From NCBI GenBank assembly GCA_003427395.1, contig BFEA01000814.1, forward strand, positions 399,855 to 440,942: 41,088 bases of DNA. Reading direction: 5' to 3'. Source of the DNA: Chara braunii (Eukaryota > Streptophyta > Charophyceae > Charales > Characeae). The notes beneath the pieces were generated by a model. That model made no database searches. It was given only the letters and a program-made list of their open reading frames with translations, and was not told the origin of the DNA. The translations under genes and the position numbers were made by a program. Numbering within the stretch: position 1 is the first letter of the stretch; every line of letters begins with the position of its first letter. Below, piece by piece: positions 28,677 to 38,416 of this stretch.

Positions 28677-30373
28677 TGTGGCTGGTAGTTTTGCTACCAG
28701 GAGTACCAATCGTGGACAGCATACCATGTGATGAATCAGTTGATGATTGTGACTGCTCACCTTGAACCTTAGAATTGATCCCTTCGTTGCCCTCGTCGAA
28801 ACTCAGCCGTCTTTGCTTGCCTTGAGCCGAACTCCTGGCTCTGTTCACAAGTTCTACAGATGGAGAAGGATGAGCCGATGAAGGTTGATGTATTGCCGGT
28901 GATGTGTGAGAATTTGATGGATGAGCTTGGCCTGATGTAGTAATGTTGGCTGGGATACGAGTGACAACAATGCCTTGCGGTTGAGGAGGACGAGTCATCT
29001 GATTACCTGCTAAGCCGACGGTTGGAACAAGGTTCGCTGATGGATATTGATGAAGTGGTGGGTATCTGAATGGCTGGAAAGCAGATCCGAATGCCATCAC
29101 GTGCTGCAGATATGCAGGGTGGCTGTTCCAGTAGAATGGATGAGCTTGATTCCAGTTTGCGCCATCAGGGTCAATCATTTGAGGAGGGAGCCCTCCCTGT
29201 CCTTGACCAGCCCCTGGAGAAACTAGCGGATTGAATCTGATGTTGTTGTATGTAGGAGCACCACCTTGTTGTACCTGCTGATCTCCAGCTTGGACGTGAG
29301 ACGCTGATGATTGAGGATGAGGGTCTCCCTGTCCTTGAGCAACCCCTGAAGAAACTAGCGGATTGAATCTGTTGTTGTTGTATGAGGGAGCACCACCTTG
29401 CTGTACCAGCTGAGCTCCAGCTTGGACGTGAGACGCTAATGATTGAGGATGATGGCCCAGTGGGCCGTTGTAGCGTGGAGCCGATGATTGGACCTGCTCG
29501 CCTCCATTTGCTCCTGAAGCTTGGATACCTGCTGCTGATCCTTGACCTCGTTGTTGATTGCCTCTTCTGTATTCACTCTCGAGATGAAAAAAAGCTCTGC
29601 ATCGACGACACCGTGGGGTGTCAGAAGATGCCAGCTTGACTTCAAGCGAGTCTCCCTCATAGGTATCAATCCAAATCTTATCTTTCATGTTTACCCTGCT
29701 CGCCGGATCTAGATCGAACTTGATGTTGATCAAGGAGGGTTTCATCCGATCTGGTTCAACCGGATGGCTTTCGAGATAGATCATAGCGTCAAGTGGAACT
29801 TGAACAGCGATCACCCAGAAAGTTGCTTCGTCTTCTTCTCTTCGCTGAGCTCTCAGTTGAGCTTTTGTGAGCCAAGGCATGAACTCAAGCGAATAGGCTG
29901 TGTTGGCTAGTGTGATGTTGTCGTTGCCTTTGTTAATCAGCCATTCTACCACCTCGGTGCTCTTTGCCACGTACGAAACGACATTCGGACTTTCAATCTT
30001 TACTCTTCCCCTCCAGAAAGTAGTAGCATCAAAGGTTCCATCGCTGGTTCTCCGGTCTTCATACGCTCGGACAATGTTGTCCTTGATCTTGCGTGGTAGG
30101 AATCTGGCGCCATCTCTGAATATGAAGGTGACTGTGTTGCTTCAGCCACGTGACCTAGGCCTGATCTATGTCTGTGTTAACCTCGAAACGGACTTCTCGT
30201 CCTTCTACCGACATTTCTCCAGGATCGATGTTCGGCGGGATGATTCCTTCCTCATAGCAGAGGCGAATCATCTCTCTTACCCGATCATCTTCTTCGTTCA
30301 TGCCCTCCGGGCCAGGAGGAGGAGATCTCGCTTCCCTATTTCTAGTTGGTTCCTCTTCCTGAGGTTCTTCCAT
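28677..30373 (-). pseudogene. Large LINE ORF1 (plant L1 type), main part
   Basis: ORF1 proteins bind LINE RNA. The first ATG is at 30373 (MEEPQEEEPTRNRE, acidic). That frame stops at 30155, and the body continues one frame over from about 30137: TFIFRDGARFLPRKIKDN, FWVIAVQVPLDAMIYLESHP, DRMKPSLINIKFDLDP and KDKIWIDTYEGDSLEVKL. This is the layout of plant L1 ORF1 with a DUF4283-like domain. A zinc knuckle reads CRRCRAFFHLESEY, where the last Cys of the CCHC has become Tyr (TAC for TGC). A long Gln/Pro/Ser-rich tail with duplicated HVQAG(A/D)Q(L/Q)VQQGGAP segments leads to TSHRV, where the LTR element interrupts it. The final 104 codons are at 14640-14953. Confidence 0.8.
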
Positions 30374-31166
30374 CCTATCACTACGTGGGGATATCACTAG
30401 CTTTTCCTAGCTGCAGATGTAATGGGGGATATCTTCGGACCGGCTTACTACTTGTTAGGTTAGAATGGATACGAGATTGATGATGTATCTTGTGTTAATC
30501 CTGCATCTATGGTCGAGCCAAGTGTATGAGCTATCGGCCGTTTTCTGTAGATAAGTGAACACTATTTCCTCTTACCTACGTTGGGTGAGAGAAGTACTAT
30601 TCCGTACTATCAGTGCGAACACGTATCACTTTCTACGGAGAGGTTTGAACTTTATGATCGGGTCCGAAGTTATCGGCTGGGGGATGGGTGTGATAGTCAT
30701 ATACTACTCCGCTCTGTTATCACGCTGAAGGAATGTGGAGATGATAGTGAGGAAGAAATGAAGAAGTTGCTTTGTGGATGGGGGTGTAAGAACCAGGAGA
30801 TTGATATATGATTAGTTGGTTGGAAATTTTTTGGATCGCTCTATCTAATACGCACTATGAGGATGACGAGGACGGACTAGTAGAAAGCTAACCCTATACT
30901 AGTGGTTGCATCTTATACTGGAAACTGAAACGAGATCGGTGACCGTCCCAGACATGTGCTATGAGGTCTACAGAACTGCCCGGCAGTTCGACGTTCTGAC
31001 GTGGCGAATACGTATCGACCTGGATATACATCGCGCAGCTATCATGGCGGTAGGTGACGCGATCACACGTGCCGCGCGTTGCCGCCGGAACTTCGCTTGG
31101 TCCGAGCGCTGCATTAGCGCCGGCGGAAGCGAACCGGTAGGCCCCGTCTCTCCCCCTTGTTTTTCC
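30374..31166 (-). other. Large LINE 5' UTR
   Basis: About 790 bp between the 5' target duplication (31167) and the first ORF1 ATG. The first 150 bases on the minus strand are GC-rich (GGAAAAACAAGGGGGAGAG, then GCCGGCGC and GCGCGGCACGTG blocks), suitable for an internal LINE promoter. I see no other gene in this stretch. Confidence 0.6.
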
Positions 31167-31180
31167 GTCATGCGAACTTT
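31167..31180. other. Target-site duplication of the large LINE (5' side)
   Basis: GTCATGCGAACTTT, matching 7344-7357. Beyond it the sequence is A-rich (31199-31226), part of the ancestral locus. Confidence 0.85.
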
Positions 31181-31407
31181 AACCCATCCAACCTCGGCAA
31201 AAAAAAAAAAAAAAGAAGAAAAGAGAAGGCGATTCTCCAGTTTGTGTCGCCCCCCATCTCCTTCCCTGATCGTGAAATACGATAGACGTTATTGGTCACG
31301 AAAGCTTTGAAAAAAAGAAGTAACAAGTAATCTCGGTCGAGTAAGCCTTGGGTGCTTCTTACTGCCAACCGATTTGATCATAAGTGGGATCTTTTATATG
31401 AGTACAT

Positions 31408-31515
31408 CAGTATATATATATATATCGTCAAATAGAACTGCCCGGTAAACCGTAGGCAGAGAGGGAGAAGAGGACAACAAACGAGGGGCTGTGACAAACT
31501 GTTTCGTCGGAGTTT

Positions 31516-31552
<37 letters not shown>

Positions 31553-31662
31553 GACGAAACAGTTTGTCACAGCCCCTCGTTTTGTTGTCCTCTTCTCTCT
31601 CTCTGCCTACGGTTTTACCGGGCAGTTCTGTTTGTGATGATATATATATATATATATATTGT
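31408..31662. repeat. Fold-back (TA)n-associated repeat family, copy 2 (complete)
   Basis: Forward arm 31426-31519 (CGTCAAATAGAACTGCCCGG to GTTTCGTCGGAGTTTCACCG) and inverted arm 31551-31640 (CGACGAAACAGTTTGTCACA to GGCAGTTCTGTTTGTGATG) pair almost completely, with (TA)n in the loop and outside both arms. Arms of about 90 bp make this the clearest member of the family. It is non-coding. Confidence 0.8.
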
Positions 31663-31973
31663 CACAAATTTATCAGAGGGCAAAAGCGGAAAAAAAGAAG
31701 AAATGAATTCATTTTTTATCTTCTTCCTTACAAGACTCCCCCTGTTCAGAACCTCTTGCGAATAAGGCCGCCCACGTGGATGTAGGTTGAGCGGCGTCTG
31801 CCCCCACCCCGGTGTGTCATATCGACCCACTTGCACACAGCCGAAAGGCAAAGAGGCAAAGAAAAAAGGAAGGGAACAGCCAAATATAACAGAACAGGGG
31901 GCAACAAGCAATAGCACAAAAACAAATCCTAGATGGCAAGTCCCACATGTAAACACCGCCCCCACGAATATAT
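31663..31973. other. Spacer between fold-back copies
   Basis: Mixed sequence with A-rich stretches; no gene, element ends or RNA recognised. Short open frames on both strands are low-complexity. Confidence 0.4.
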
Positions 31974-32082
31974 CGTCAAACAGAGCTGCCCGGTAAACCG
32001 TAGCCAGAGAGGGAGGGAGAAGAGGAAGACAAACGAGGGGCTGTGACAAACTGTTTCGTCGGAGTTTCAGCCACTCATCAGG

Positions 32083-32118
<36 letters not shown>

Positions 32119-32148
32119 GCACATATATATATATTTCTATTTGACGAT
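31974..32148. repeat. Fold-back (TA)n-associated repeat family, copy 3
   Basis: Forward arm from CGTCAAACAGAGCTGCCCGG (31974) to about 32085. After (TA)n (32086-32134) only a short remnant of the inverted arm remains, TCTATTTGACG (about 32135-32146). This is a degraded copy of the same family. Confidence 0.75.
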
Positions 32149-32299
32149 ATATATATATAAAATCTTGTCTGCTGATTCCGGTTGGTCCTGTCCCGTTATT
32201 TGGTCTATTTGGGCAGCGATAGCGGTGCTTCATGTGGGATAGGTCATCCGGTTGTTGTCTGGCAGGCAAGAGTGTTTTGACATCCTGGTAGTACCATAT

Positions 32300-33430
32300 T
32301 TTCAAACTGTAAAGGCAAAAAAAACATTAATGGGCAACGAAAAAATGGCCGTAGTTCGAAAAGGCAGACATAACACTAATGGGCAATGAAGATATGGCCC
32401 AAGTTCAAAAAAGGTGGAAATATCGCCTTTTCGTAGGCCGTTCCCGCGAATGCATCTGCCCAGATTATTAGCTAGGTTCATTCCTTGTTGTGCTGTCTTT
32501 TTTTTTTGCTGCCGACACTTGATTTCGTGCCCTGCCAACGAGCAGAGGGTTTTCCACGGAGAACAGACGTGCAGACGACAAAAAAAAAGACGGACAGCTG
32601 ATACTTGCCAGTAGTGCCTCCAGGAATGCATCTGGCCAGAATCCCACCTTGTTTCATCCTTTTTCTTTGTGTTTTTTTTTTGTGCGTTTTTCTTACCTGC
32701 GCTTTCAACGGACAGCTGACACTTGCAACGAGGAGGGCTCCAACTGCTCTAACGTCCACTCTACAGCAGTTGCGTTTTTTTTTTCCTTTTTTATTTCGTT
32801 TTCTTGTTTTTTTTTGTTTCTTTTCTGTAGAGTACCAGAAAAGCGTACAATGGGACCCAGGCTCGACAAAACTCGGCCCCATGGTTGGGCCACGGCCGAG
32901 ATGTTTCGGCCACACCCTAGATTGGCCGCGGCCGAGATGTCTTGGCCGCACCGCAGATTGGCCACGACCGAGATGCCTCAGCCACACCCCAGATTGGCTA
33001 TGGCGGAGATGTCTCGGCCAATCCGATGTCTTGGCCACACCCCAGATTGTCTCGACCACACCCAACCGAGATGCCTCAGCCACACCCCAGATTGGCTATG
33101 GCGGAGATGTCTCGGCCAATCCGATGTCTTGGCCACACCCCAGATTGTCCATGCCCCAGATGTCTCGACCACACCCAACGGCCGTGGCCCGACTATAGGG
33201 CTGTTTTTTTTTGTTTTTGTTTTTTCCCGCTCCGCACGGCGCGGTGCCAGCAAAAAAAAAAAAAAAAAAAAAGCGGCCAGGAAAAGCGATATTTCTGCCT
33301 TTTCAAACTTGGGNNCTGATGTTNCCGCCTTGTAATGTTACGACTGCCTTTTCGAACTACGGCCATTTTTTCATTGCCCATTATTGTTTCTTTTGCCCTT
33401 TCAAACTTCGTTTGTGACACAAACGTACTT
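32300..33430. mobile_element. Composite fold-back element with inverted arms of about 130 bp
   Basis: The left arm (about 32300-32430; CAAACTGTAAAGGC, AATGGGCAACG, ATGGCCGTAGTTCGAAAAGG, AGGTGGAAATATCGCC) is mirrored at about 33288-33415 (GCGATATTTCTGCC, CTTTTCGAACTACGGCCAT, CATTGCCCATTA, GCCCTTTCAAACTTCG). Between them lie two diverged direct copies of a GAATGCATCTG(C/G)CCAGA...GGACAGCTGA(T/C)ACTTGC unit and the minisatellite at 32890-33185. The outer right end reads GTTTGTGACACAAACG. There is no transposase, so this looks like a non-autonomous DNA element. N's at 33314-33315 and 33324 lie in the right arm. Confidence 0.65.
32890..33185. repeat. Minisatellite of GGCCGAGATGTCTCGGCC-like units
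   Basis: Repeated short units built from (G/C)CCGAGATG(T/C)CT(C/T)GGCC, CACACCCCAGATTG and GGCTATGGCGGAGATG. A higher-order block of about 85 bp is duplicated (about 32969-33053 and 33066-33150). Each unit is itself partly palindromic. Frames through it give repetitive peptides and are not considered genes. Related words occur at 40370-40465. Confidence 0.75.
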
Positions 33431-33749
33431 GCCCCATCGTCTGAAAATGGAGGGAGCACTGGAGCCAAAGATAAGCACACTCTTGACAGGGTGGGTGGGG
33501 GTGGGGGGGCCGGACAGCAATTCGCCAATTCTTGTCCGCAACGTTCTTCCCCTACACATGAAGGATGAGTTTGGGGATGGAATCAAACTCCCTCGACCGG
33601 TAAGGTCTATGACCTTATATATAACTTGTACCCAGCTGTATGTGCACTTTCGAAGAGTATGTCTCAGAAAATACCAGGCACAAGAGTAGAACGAGCGAAA
33701 GAAACAGGTAATAATATAATAAACGTTCGTTCTTTCTCTCATGCCCTCT

Positions 33750-33791
<42 letters not shown>

Positions 33792-33862
33792 TACACACAC
33801 ACACACACTCTCTTTCTCTCTCTCTCTCCCCCCCTCTCTCTGTCACTCTCTCACACACACAT
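33750..33862. repeat. Compound (TC)n/(CA)n microsatellite
   Basis: (TC)n, then (AC)n, then (TC)n, then a short (AC)n, without coding content. Confidence 0.9.
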
Positions 33863-33869
33863 ATGAAGA

Positions 33870-34540
33870 CGTGAATGCCTTACTTGCATTAAATGTGTTT
33901 CATGCTTGTGAGGGAAACTCTGGAGGCTGTCCGAAATCTGTTCTTGTCTTCAAATTGGCCAATACATGTTGAAAAGGTCATATCAGCCATCATACTCCTC
34001 ATTGGGTTCAGGGAGTGTGGGAACAGGAGATTTCCGATGAATCTGATCGGTTCTCTGTCCAGCTCTGTGACGAGAGTAAATCTTAGGGTCTGTAGGTCTA
34101 GATGTCGTAGGTCTGTAGGAACAGTATCTGTAGGATCACGCCACTCCCCAAAAGTCCAATTTTTGCAGCAGCCTCACAAGAAAGGTTAGAGCCTTCCCCA
34201 AATAGTAGCTTGGCAGGGCAGAGGCAAAAGAAGTCCGGTACCGATTGAAGCAGGCAGGCCCAGCCCACCAGATGGCTGGCAGTTGTTCATTTCACAAATT
34301 TGTGGAGCGCTGTTGGAGCTGTGCGAACTAGCGACCTGGATGAAGAAGTGCGCTGAAGGGAGAAGACGCCCAGCGCCGTGGCTGAAGAAGACAGCCGTAG
34401 CCAGGAGGGGGAGAAACAGACTTGGCGGCCAGCGCCGCCTGATGTTCAGAGAGACACTCCGCAGTAGTATTCAGGGTAGATCTCGAACGTAGAAAGAGGA
34501 GAGAACGGAAAGGGAGAGTAACGGGGGGTAACAGTGCAGA
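33870..34540. other. No gene recognised
   Basis: Moderately complex sequence with short open frames on both strands and no recognisable domain. Since the terminal membrane-protein exon at 34923-35246 could splice further, part of this may be 3' exon or UTR of that minus-strand gene, but I cannot show it. Confidence 0.35.
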
Positions 34541-34545
34541 GAAGG

Positions 34546-34546
34546 A

Positions 34547-34637
<91 letters not shown>

Positions 34638-34638
34638 N

Positions 34639-34686
<48 letters not shown>
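34546..34686. repeat. (GA)n microsatellite, about 140 bp
   Basis: Near-perfect GA run with one N at 34638, followed by ACAGAGAGAAAAG. Length in the assembly may be unreliable. Confidence 0.95.
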
Positions 34687-34690
<4 letters not shown>

Positions 34691-34922
34691 GAGAGAAAAG
34701 CAACAGATCCGACATGGGAAAGTCGGGATCTGAGTAGGGGGTAGGGGGTTGTTTCAGCAGTTGGTACCGCTGAATTCCGAACTTTTCCGATTGCATATTA
34801 TTGTATCTGAGTGGAACTTCGAATTTGCATTGTTCATGGTCATATCTTAAGCTCATGTGAGCTTTATCTGATTGCTCTCAATTGCATGTTGCTTTGCAAG
34901 AGCCAAAAGAATTGTGAAAAAG

Positions 34923-35246
34923 TCAAATACTAACAACAGCTCCTAGAGTTCCAGCTATGACTATGATAGCAATCACTTTAGCCCAACCAAGTCCACGTCC
35001 ACCTGCACCTGAACAGCTGCCGCAGTTTCCACAGCACTTGACACAACTTTGATGATTGCCACTGTTGTCAGCTGTCCTTTCACATATCACATGCTCCCTT
35101 TTTACCACGAATTGCTCTGCACTGGTGTTACAGTGGATGTTACCGAAGCCGTCGAGGCATGGCCACATGTCCAAAGAGCAGTCTGCCAATTTGAGGGTAT
35201 CCTGCCGCATCAAAGCAGTAGTACGAGCATCAAAAGAGCCATCAAA
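34923..35246 (-). CDS. Candidate terminal exon: Cys-rich single-pass membrane protein
   Basis: Read on the minus strand, a strong polypyrimidine tract (about 35300-35260) ends in CTCTGAG/CTTCTGAG acceptors. From 35246 the frame gives FDGSFDARTTALMRQ, then a segment with spaced cysteines (ADCSLDMWPCLDGFGNIHC, HVICERT), a tight cluster CVKCCGNCGSC, a Gly-rich hinge and a hydrophobic helix (WAKVIAIIVIAGTLGAVV) just before TGA 34923-34925. A possible donor A/GTATTT at about 34931 would allow a cytoplasmic tail in a further exon. It fits an extracellular Cys-rich domain, juxtamembrane Cys cluster and one membrane pass. It joins in phase 0 with the exon at 38051-38262. I do not recognise the family. 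Confidence 0.5.
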   Translation of the reverse strand, partial: FDGSFDARTTALMRQDTLKLADCSLDMWPCLDGFGNIHCNTSAEQFVVKREHVICERTADNSGNHQSCVKCCGNCGSCSGAGGRGLGWAKVIAIIVIAGTLGAVVSI

Positions 35247-35300
35247 CTCAGAAGCTCAGAGGCAGAAAAAGAAAAGAAAAAAAGAAAAAAAAACATTCGG

Positions 35301-35588
35301 ACAGTGGCACAATTTGAAACTGTAAAGGCAAAAAAAAAACACGAACGGGCGAAAACAGTGCCCGCGGAACTCGAAAGGGCAATAGAAGTACCACGCGCTG
35401 CTGTTGGGCCTTTTTCATTGGTTTTCTTTCCCTCTCTGACACCACGCCAGCCCCTGTAGTTATGACACCCGGCATGGACCACTGTGCGCGGTTTCATCGG
35501 CCTCCCAGTTTGGAGGCCGTTGCTTTTGCCCGTTTGGGTCTTTTTTCCCCTTCCAAACTTCTTTTGTGACAGGAACCGACTTACCCCC
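35301..35588 (+). mobile_element. Dispersed repeat family C, copy 1
   Basis: Unit of about 290 bp: AAACTGTAAAGGCAAAAAA...CACGAACGG near one end, GGCCTTTTTCATTGGTTTTC and CCCCTGTAGTTATGACACCC in the middle, CAGTTTGGAGGCCGT and TTCCAAACTTCTTTTGTGAC near the other. End regions are partly self-complementary (CCAAACTGGAAAGGG/CCCTTTCCAGTTTGG in other copies). Other copies are at 36761-37105, 37125-37417 (inverted), 37428-37685 and 38417-38706. No coding capacity; probably a MITE. Confidence 0.7.
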
Positions 35589-35589
35589 C

Positions 35590-35810
35590 CCAAAAAAGAG
35601 AAACAACTATGTCTGAGTCATGGTTTGAGTTTGATGCTTTGTCACGACAGCAATTTGGGATAAGCAAAAATAGCAAAAGTAGCCATCCTTTCATTAAGTT
35701 GGCCCTCGGCACACCACTGGCCGACCCTGTAAATTTGACATCCGAGTTTATCAGAAACTGCAATGTTGCTCTTGTTGCCTTTCCCATCTTCGCACCGGAG
35801 TGACCTGCTG
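35590..35810 (-). other. Protein-like minus-strand stretch, possible exon
   Basis: On the minus strand, after GGTACCAGCAG (possible acceptor), one frame reads SLRCEDGKGNKSNIAVSDK and CQIYRVGQWCAEGQLNER before a stop. A second frame is open further (GKATRATLQFLINSD...) into a hydrophobic stretch. Both look more complex than the surrounding repeats and the segment lies between the two candidate exons, but neither frame has a clear donor. It may be a skipped or decayed exon, or chance. Confidence 0.25.
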
Positions 35811-36760
35811 GTACCTTACTACCTGTTTTTTTTGCCTACTCCGAACTCTTCTGTGGCTACAGGCGTAGAGAGAGAGAGAGAGGGGGAAGGGGGGGGGAGG
35901 GGAGGGGAGAGATAATTGGTGGATTTAGGCGTTTGGTACTGCACGCCCAAACTTTTCCATGTGGGTACTACGGGCCCACGCGGCTGTCCAATGGGCCTTA
36001 CCGGTACTCCCCGCCCATGGCGAAAATTTTTTGTGCTGCAAGAGAGGGCCAGTCAGTGGTACTTACTGGCTAGAGCTAGCCATGAAAACCAGAGATCTGC
36101 TGTGGTCCCTCCTACCTGAGATGCCATGGCCACTCTCCACATCGCATTGATGAAACTGCAATGAAAAGCCAGTCCGTGACAAGACTGCAAGAGTGAGTTG
36201 AAGGGGTCTACTCATGCATGGCTTAGCTCTGGGGTAGGGCAGGGATATAAGTCGCTCCCCCTAGTCTGAGTTCCGCCTAGACTTGTGCGTGCAAGCTAGG
36301 GAAAGGACGGTAGGATGTGTCCATGGGCGCCAGCTTGCCTTTCTTAGGTACTCCTGCTGGGTAGACTCTCTGATATTGGGCCTGTAGGAGATTGCATGAG
36401 CCTGGCATCCGAGGTTCCCATACGGCAAGGTTCGTCCACTTCCTCCTCCTCTTCCACTAGGGCTGGGGGGTTGGCCCAGCCTTGGTGCTTGTCACTGCTG
36501 TCTGGTCCAACTTGCCCTCCATACTGGTAGGCCAGGTAGGGTGATGGTCCTGAGTGCTGGTCACACTAAGGGAGGTCCTGGTAGGGTAGTAGGGACAGGG
36601 GGTGTGCTGGGAGTATACACGTGGGGATGGGTGAAGGGTAGGTGGCCTATTCTGTCAGGACAACCATTGGCTGCCGGCGCCTGCCGCTGCCAGCAATCAT
36701 CGGGGGTCTGGTCCTTGGCCTCTACAACACTCTGGGCTTCTCACAAAAAAAAGAAGAAGA
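35811..36760. other. No gene recognised; G-rich tract and dispersed-repeat match
   Basis: A (GA)n plus G-run lies at about 35868-35912. Positions 35929-36000 match 6378-6454 in inverted orientation. The remainder (36005-36760) is unique-looking, with CTGG/CCTGG-rich short repeats around 36500-36620. It would lie in the intron of the proposed minus-strand gene. Confidence 0.4.
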
Positions 36761-37417
36761 AACAAGTGCGGCAGTACCACATTTTCAAACTGTAAAGGCA
36801 AAAAAAACACGAATGGATTGTCCGGACGGCCTCCAAGCTGGAAAGGGCAATGAAAGTGCTGCACACGGCGGTTGGTCTTTTTTCATTGGTTTTCTTTCCC
36901 TACCCCTGTAGTTATGACTGTAGTTATGACACCCGGCGTGGACCACGGCACGCGGTGCTTTCAGTGCCCTTTCCAGTTTGGTGGCCGTCGCTTTTGCCCG
37001 TTCGTGTTTTCAGTGCCCTTTTCAGTTTCGAGGCCGTCGCTTTTGCCCGTTGGTGTTTTTTTTCGCCCTCTCAAACTTCTTTTGTGACAGAAAGGGACTT
37101 ACCCCAAAAAAGGAAAAAAAAAGAAGGGGTAAGTCCATTTGCGTCACAAAAGAAGTTCGAAAGGGCAAAAAAAACATGAACGGGCAAAAGCGACGGCCTC
37201 CAAACTGGAAAGGGCGCTGAAAGCACCCTGCACCGTGGTCCACGCTGGGTGTCATAACTACAGGGGTCTGTCGTGGTGTCAGACGGGGAAAGAAAACCAA
37301 TAAAAAAGGCCCAACCGCGGCACACAGTATTTTCATTGACCTTTCCAGTTTGGAGGCCGTCTCGTGCTTTTTTTTGCCTTTACAGTTTGAAAATCTGCTA
37401 CTGCCGTACTTGTTTCA
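36761..37417. mobile_element. Family C copies 2 and 3, arranged tail to tail
   Basis: Copy 2 (about 36761-37105, plus) starts ACAAGTGCGGCAGTACCAC and ends GGGACTTACCCC. Copy 3 (about 37125-37417, inverted) begins GGGGTAAGTCC and ends CTACTGCCGTACTTGT. Together they make a near-palindrome with arms of about 300 bp around a short A/G spacer (37106-37124). Copy 2 carries an internal duplication of the GTTT(C)GAGGCCGTCGCTTTTGCCCGTT segment. Confidence 0.75.
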
Positions 37418-37427
37418 AAAAAAGAAA

Positions 37428-37685
37428 CAAGTGCGGCAGTACCACATTTTCAAACTGTAAGGGCAAAAAAAACACGAATGAAACTGGAAAGGGCAATGAA
37501 AGTACTGCATGCCGCGGTTGGGCCTTTTCCATTGGTTTTCTTTCCCTGTTCGATACCACGGCCGACCCCTGTAGTTATGACACCCATCGTGGACCACGGT
37601 TTCCAGTTTGGAGGCCGTCGCTTTCCCCGTTCATGTTTTTTTTTCGCCCTTTCCAACTCCTTTTGTGACACAAACAGACTTACCG
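37428..37685 (+). mobile_element. Family C copy 4
   Basis: Begins AAACAAGTGCGGCAGTACC, ends TTTTGTGACACAAACAGACTTACC. An internal deletion removes part of the first inverted arm. It starts about 10 bp after copy 3, so three copies are contiguous. Confidence 0.75.
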
Positions 37686-37792
37686 CCCAAGAAAAGAGTG
37701 TGCAAGGAAAATGAGCCTCGCGAGTGAGTCTCAACGGAATCTCTGAAAGAGATAGCAGTCATCGATAACTGATGTAGATGGCGTCCACAAAT

Positions 37793-37796
<4 letters not shown>

Positions 37797-37870
<74 letters not shown>
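37797..37870. repeat. (CT)n microsatellite
   Basis: Uninterrupted CT dinucleotides following CGACTCTCTC; non-coding. Confidence 0.95.
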
Positions 37871-37872
<2 letters not shown>

Positions 37873-38050
37873 GGTGTGTCTCTGTCTGAGAACTGTTTCT
37901 GGCTCATTGTACCAATATTACTTATCTACATGCAGATATGATCGCAGATTAGGCAAAAGTGGAATCGAAAAATCTGTCAGAAACCCCTCTCCATGGTCTT
38001 TTGTCCTTTTTTTCACGGAAGGATCATGGGAGTGAAGCTCAGTGAGCCCT

Positions 38051-38262
38051 TACCTTCACACTTTGTGCTTTGTTGGTGATGATGGCTGATTGCATTTCTG
38101 CCATTCTGGCCTCGATAAGGTCATCTAATGTGCCGTCTTGCTCATTTCTCTGCCGTCGAACGTCCATAGAAGCCACTCCAATGAAATTCCCGAAGGAATC
38201 ATACGCTTTAATCACGCAGACAAGCCGAAAGAGAGTGATACGGTGAGATTTTCGTACCTTGC
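38051..38262 (-). CDS. Candidate internal exon of the minus-strand membrane-protein gene
   Basis: On the minus strand, acceptor TTCATTTTTGGTAG (ending 38263) precedes an open frame KVRKSHRITLFRLVCVIKAYD, FGNFIGVASMDVRRQRNEQDG, TLDDLIEARMAEMQSAI and TNKAQSVK. It closes at a consensus donor AAG/GTAAGG (38051/38050) in phase 0. The first half alternates like beta strands and the second is a predicted charged helix. Joining to the acceptor at 35247/35246 keeps the frame and would make an intron of about 2.8 kb filled with family C repeats and a (CT)n run. The upstream exons would lie beyond 38262, but I could not find a convincing one. No family recognised. Confidence 0.5.
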
Positions 38263-38416
38263 CTACCAAAAATGAATATGCAGAGGTTTACCTTATTGAA
38301 GGCCAGACAGTAAGAGTTTTCAACTGATCTCGGGATGCAATTGCAGTCAGATACAAGTTCATACAACCAAAAAAGGAGTGTGATTATGTGCACAAAGTGG
38401 ACACAAAAACATAAAA

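Larger units (their letters stand above)
7355..31166 (-). mobile_element. Full-length L1-like LINE (about 8.0 kb) split by two nested retroelements
   Basis: On the minus strand the element runs from 31166 (GC-rich 5' UTR starting GGAAAAACAAGGGGG) through ORF1 and ORF2 to a poly(A) tail at about 7355-7381. A duplication of 11-14 bp flanks it. It is interrupted by the plus-strand LTR retrotransposon 14954-28670 inside ORF1 and by the plus-strand truncated LINE 9403-11478 inside ORF2. Deleting both inserts, each with one copy of its target duplication (13,723 and 2,084 bp), leaves about 8,005 bp and restores frame across both breaks. ORF1 has a plant-LINE layout with a zinc knuckle. ORF2 has an APE-type endonuclease, RT and a zf-RVT-like Cys/His region. 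Many stops, two frameshifts and a changed RT active site mean this copy is dead. Confidence 0.88.

Noticed and set aside
31426-31640. CRISPR-like or operator-type repeats
   Set aside because: Few long, inverted, TA-bound copies in eukaryotic DNA; the structure is that of a fold-back element.
32478-33335. Long frames through the minisatellite on both strands
   Set aside because: Open only because the array is stop-free in several frames; peptides are repetitive and frames exist on both strands.
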